The position numbers were made by a program, and so were the translations under genes. A stretch of DNA of 64,000 nucleotides from JAEUOS01 sp964470865 (GTDB lineage Bacteria; Pseudomonadota; Gammaproteobacteria; Burkholderiales; JAEUOS01), in NCBI GenBank assembly GCA_964470865.1, contig CAYYFR010000005.1, positions 21,025 through 85,024 of the forward strand, written 5' to 3'. The notes under the pieces were generated by a model. It was given only the letters and a program-made list of their open reading frames with translations. It searched no databases and had not been told where the DNA came from. Shown here piece after piece: positions 61,018 to 64,000 of this stretch (position 1 is its first letter; each line of letters starts with the position of its first letter).

Positions 61018-61794
61018 ATGCGTATGTACTCAATATCGGGTTTCCGGCACCTACGGCAGATCGCCGCCTTGTTCGTCGTCGGCTTGCTGGCGACGCCCGC
61101 AATGGCCTTTGTGTTGCCCAATGGCACACCAAAGTGGGGCAGTCCAACCCTCGGTACCGGTGCCACGATTACCTGGGGCTTGATGCCTGAAGGCACGCTG
61201 AATACAGAAAGCGATGTCTTGGCGCCAAAGACCAACAATCTGGCAAACGTCTATTCGCAAGTGGGGGGCGCGGGCGCGGCGTTGACGATGTTCCAGAACG
61301 CATTTGCCAGTTGGGCCACCGTTGCCAACCTGACGTTTGCGCAGGTCAGCGACAACGGTGCGACTGTCGGCGCGCGCGGCAACAACAACACGTCTCAACC
61401 CAATATCCGGATCGGTGCCTATGCGTTTACCGATGGCAGCAGCCTGGCGCATGCCTATTTTCCGCCCTTTAGCTTCATTTCGCCGGCCTTCACCATAGGC
61501 GGTGACATTCACATCAACCATTCAAGGAATTGGGCTAGCGAATTCGATTTGCAGACCACATTTCTGCATGAATTGGGCCACGCGCTCGGACTTGACCATT
61601 CGGGGGTGGCCGGTTCGGTGATGAATGCCGCCTATTCCGGGGTGCGGCGCAGCTTGACCGCCGACGATGTCGCCGGAATTACGACCCTCTATGGTGTGAG
61701 CCCAGTACCCGAGCCTTCCATGGCCCTGTTGCTGGGCGGTGGTTTGCTGCTGGTGGTGGCCGCCGGGCGTAGGCGTAGCCGCGCCGCGGCGTAG
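61018..61794 (+). CDS. Matrixin-type zinc metalloprotease with PEP-CTERM
   Basis: A 258-residue secreted protease. The signal peptide ends near AMA30. The zinc site is HELGHALGLDH at 184-194 (His184, 188, 194), followed by the Met-turn at Met202. The C terminus is a PEP-CTERM signal: Pro-Glu-Pro at 231-233, a hydrophobic stretch and a basic end RRRSRAAA. Exosortase would process and anchor or release it at the cell surface. The short companion gene begins 10 bp downstream. Confidence 0.9.
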   Translation: MRMYSISGFRHLRQIAALFVVGLLATPAMAFVLPNGTPKWGSPTLGTGATITWGLMPEGTLNTESDVLAPKTNNLANVYSQVGGAGAALTMFQNAFASWATVANLTFAQVSDNGATVGARGNNNTSQPNIRIGAYAFTDGSSLAHAYFPPFSFISPAFTIGGDIHINHSRNWASEFDLQTTFLHELGHALGLDHSGVAGSVMNAAYSGVRRSLTADDVAGITTLYGVSPVPEPSMALLLGGGLLLVVAAGRRRSRAAA

Positions 61795-61804
61795 AACAGT
61801 TTGC

Positions 61805-62284
61805 ATGTCCGGACTGTCCCGGGCATGGCAGGCAGGCTGGCTGGCTTTCCCGGCTTTGCTGGCAAGCGCCATGGTAGTGAGCATCTCGATGAAGGATTTG
61901 AGTCGATCGTCCGACCTGATCGTCTTCGGGCAGGTCGAGAGCGTCACGCCTGAGCTACGCGGGGTACGCGTGGTGAGCGTGGCGGTGATCGGTGTCGCAC
62001 AGGTGCTCAAGGGAAAAGCAGCCGGCGCGGTGGCGGTGCAGTTCGCTGGTGGTCGTGTGGGTGGTGACCTTGAAGAGCGGCCTGCAGATAGCCCGGCCTA
62101 TCGCAAGGGTGAGCGCGTGGTGGTTTTTCTCAAGAAAATGCCCGATACGGCGCGATACAGCACCAATGCCAACTTCCAGGGTAAATTCAAGGTAGTAGGC
62201 GACCGGGTCGGGCCAGAACTCATACCGCTCAATGCGTTTATCGAGCGCGTAGCGCTGGAACTGGCCGACGGATCAAGTCGATAG
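61805..62284 (+). CDS. Unknown exported companion of the matrixin
   Basis: A 159-residue protein, not recognised. It has a signal-like hydrophobic N terminus (WLAFPALLASAMVV), then SDLIVFGQVESVTPELRG and a beta-rich domain with GERVVVFLKK and GKFKVVGD. There are no cysteine or metal motifs. Starting 10 bp after the protease gene and ending before a terminator, it is almost surely co-transcribed; a chaperone, inhibitor or substrate role for the protease is conceivable but unproven. Confidence 0.75.
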   Translation: MSGLSRAWQAGWLAFPALLASAMVVSISMKDLSRSSDLIVFGQVESVTPELRGVRVVSVAVIGVAQVLKGKAAGAVAVQFAGGRVGGDLEERPADSPAYRKGERVVVFLKKMPDTARYSTNANFQGKFKVVGDRVGPELIPLNAFIERVALELADGSSR

Positions 62285-62325
62285 GCTGTCGCAACTTGGC
62301 AAGCGGCGGGCCAGCGCCTCGCTTG

Positions 62326-62348
62326 CTGCGCCGGAAAGCGCAGTTTTT
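62326..62348 (+). terminator. Rho-independent terminator after the matrixin operon
   Basis: CTGCGC, loop CGGAAA, GCGCAG, then five T. It is 42 bases after the companion gene's stop and before the convergent PEP-CTERM gene. Confidence 0.78.
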
Positions 62349-62483
62349 CACCACCACAGTTTTAGTCTGCCTTGCGTGAAACATGCGCCTGGTCTGTGAC
62401 GCGGTGGATCTGTGTCCGCACCAGCTTAAAGCCCTGCGACACCAGGCAGGTATGCGGTTCACCTGCCCAAACCCCGAAGCGCC

Positions 62484-63422
62484 TCAGGCGCGCTTGCGGC
62501 GCGCCAGCAGGCCGGCCAGTGCCGCACCGAACAAAGCCAGGGTTCCGGGTTCGGGAGTCTGATTGGATGGTCTGGCGAATTCGATCGACTGTTCCAGGTA
62601 ATCGTTGTAGCAAGACGGGCCCCAGTAGGCTTCCACCGCACTGACCTGGGCACCCAGGCCGCCGAGTCCAAAGGTCATCAGGTCCAGCGAAAGTTCATAG
62701 GTCGCGTATTGGCCGCTCAAACTGTCGCGCGTCGAATATGCCGCCGTTGCAGTGCCCACTTGCGAAGCGTTTGCGCTGGCTTCGAACTGGATCGGGCGCC
62801 CGGTATTGCTGCTGTTCAAAACACCAGTTCTGGTGGTGCCATCGGTAACCCGCCAGATAGAGCCGAAGGTCTGATTCGCGTTGACCGGATTGGCGACGTT
62901 CGAGGTGTAGCCTTGGCCATTCAGGGTATAGGTGGAACCGGTGGCGCCCAGCGTCTGGGCTGCCAGACCGGCGCCGCTATGGCCGGCACCGCCGGCCATT
63001 TCGATCACATAGTTCACACCGTTAAGCTTGAAGAACAAATCGCCGGGTGAATAGGAATTCATGCCATTGTCCGGCCGTTGCCCGGACACCAGGCCAAAGT
63101 ACAAGGCATTCCTGGCGCTGTTGGTAGCCAGACCCATGAATGCGACGTCGTAATTCTGGCCGCCGTACTGCGGGCCCAGGTAGCCGGTGTTGTCGGTGCC
63201 CGCATACCTTTCGCAGGCGAAGGTGGCGCCTATGCTCGCAATCGCGCTGGCGGTGCACTGGTTGCCGGCGTTGTTCTGCAAGTTGGAGAAATCGCTTGCT
63301 ACACCCCACTCGGAAAGCGAGCCGTTTGCCGCGAAAGATGAAAGGGTCGGGGCTGCAATCGCGCTAGAAACGGCGGTTGAAAACAACGCGACGACGATGA
63401 GTTTTTGAGCAGATCGGGACAT
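62484..63422 (-). CDS. PEP-CTERM surface protein
   Basis: A 312-residue exported protein. The signal peptide ends near SSAIAAP; the mature part is Ser/Thr/Asn/Gly-rich and beta-like, with two cysteine pairs. The C terminus is QTPEPGTLALFGAALAGLLARRKRA split as motif (Pro-Glu-Pro 290-292), span and basic tail, the exosortase signal. No enzyme motif was seen; a structural or extracellular-matrix role is likely. It converges with the matrixin operon. Confidence 0.88.
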   Translation of the reverse strand: MSRSAQKLIVVALFSTAVSSAIAAPTLSSFAANGSLSEWGVASDFSNLQNNAGNQCTASAIASIGATFACERYAGTDNTGYLGPQYGGQNYDVAFMGLATNSARNALYFGLVSGQRPDNGMNSYSPGDLFFKLNGVNYVIEMAGGAGHSGAGLAAQTLGATGSTYTLNGQGYTSNVANPVNANQTFGSIWRVTDGTTRTGVLNSSNTGRPIQFEASANASQVGTATAAYSTRDSLSGQYATYELSLDLMTFGLGGLGAQVSAVEAYWGPSCYNDYLEQSIEFARPSNQTPEPGTLALFGAALAGLLARRKRA

Positions 63423-63737
63423 TTTTGTGTGCGCCTACAATGCGGCGAAGATTAGGTATCTCGTACATTAAGCAAACTATGTGCCATGCATAAATAAAAA
63501 ATATTTCTATTTATTATCAATAAGTTATTAATGAAAAATAGTGTTTCTGCCAGCCAATGTAAAGAAAACCGACGGTACTTTGTGAAACAGTATGGCTTGG
63601 CCCGGTGTCATCTGTTCTGACGCTCACCAAAAGCGCGGGCGTAACGCGTCGCGCTTAAAGGAGCTTGCGGCGCCCAATAATCCCGCCGACCCGAGCGCTC
63701 AATTCTCAATTGCGCGCTGCAAACTGCGCCTGCCGGT
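63423..63737. other. A+T-rich intergenic region
   Basis: This 315-bp gap upstream of the PEP-CTERM gene has no gene. Bases about 63460-63550 form a sharp A+T-rich island in an otherwise G+C-rich window. It should contain the PEP-CTERM gene's promoter; no clear -35/-10 pair could be fixed by eye. Confidence 0.6.
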
Positions 63738-64000
63738 TCAATCGACAATAAACAGGCGCGCCCCGACCGCAGTACTGGAGCGGTGCGCCTCGGCGCCGTC
63801 GGCCACCTGATAGCTCATGCCCGGGGTCAGCGTGAAACATCGGCCATCGGCCAGTTCGGTATCGAGTTGCCCTTCCAGACACAGCAGCACATGACCCTTC
63901 TGGCACCAGTGATCGGCGATGTAACCCGGCGTGTACTCGACCATGCGCACCCGCACCCGATTGTCCGCCGGCCCGAACTCGCGGGTGCGCCACAAGGCCA
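63738..64000 (-). CDS. DHCW-motif cupin, 5' end outside window
   Basis: The C-terminal part (about 87 residues) of a small cupin. The frame is open through the right edge, reading ALWRTREFG, so the start is outside; the TTG at 63995 is not the true start. The DHW-type motif appears as IADHWCQKGHVLLCLEG and the end as PGMSYQVADGAEAHRSS. Members are single-domain metal-binding cupins of unknown reaction. Confidence 0.82.
   Translation of the reverse strand, partial: ALWRTREFGPADNRVRVRMVEYTPGYIADHWCQKGHVLLCLEGQLDTELADGRCFTLTPGMSYQVADGAEAHRSSTAVGARLFIVD

Overview
The window is about 64 kb of G+C-rich bacterial chromosome with tightly packed genes. It looks betaproteobacterial, most likely Rhodocyclales or a relative. 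The reasons are the gene order truA-trpF-trpB-trpA-accD-folC-SPOR-cvpA-purF, the order leuC-leuD-leuB-asd-fimV, the ppc gene facing hemC-hemD-hemX-hemY, and two PEP-CTERM (exosortase) proteins. No tRNA, rRNA, transposase, integrase or CRISPR array was seen. The assignment is an inference from gene order and protein style, not from a database search.

Region by region. 1-3.6 kb: end of a rhodanese, dsbB, a small DUF3820 protein, a 2-hydroxyacid dehydrogenase, a DOPA-dioxygenase-like protein and a YafJ-type glutamine amidotransferase. 3.7-12.3 kb: the accessory region. A six-gene leftward operon encodes a reductive-dehalogenase-like Fe-S protein, two AMP-forming acyl-CoA ligases, two paralogous QueG-like Fe-S proteins and a small unknown protein. 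It is transcribed divergently from a TetR regulator coupled to a lone TRAP-type binding protein. 12.5-16.5 kb: ferredoxin FdxA and a 1185-residue flavin/Fe-S oxidoreductase. 16.6-32.3 kb: a cyclase-ATPase-TPR regulator, parC, a lytic transglycosylase, plsC and a cdsA-like gene behind a ThDP enzyme, parE, a small membrane protein, an ABC-F ATPase and a VOC protein. 32.6-50 kb: leftward biosynthetic block (purF, cvpA, SPOR, folC, TraR/DksA-like, accD, trpABF, truA, fimV, asd, leuBDC). 50-54.2 kb: hemY-hemX-hemD-hemC. 54.3-60.6 kb: thioredoxin-like protein, ppc, 3-hydroxybutyrate dehydrogenase, a CbiM/COG3235-like membrane protein and a class III CoA transferase. 60.6-64 kb: a secreted matrixin-type protease with PEP-CTERM, its companion, a second PEP-CTERM protein and the end of a DHCW-motif cupin.

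The best candidate for an undescribed system is 3.7-12.3 kb. A single transcription unit with ATGA overlaps puts three corrinoid/Fe-S reductase-like proteins with two acyl-CoA ligases. Promoters on both sides of the divergent region carry the same 13-bp motif, the expected mark of TetR control. The simplest reading is uptake of an organic acid, activation to a CoA thioester and a reductive step; the substrate cannot be read from sequence. A degenerate repeat of about 86 bp interrupts this operon and has a second copy between purF and cvpA.
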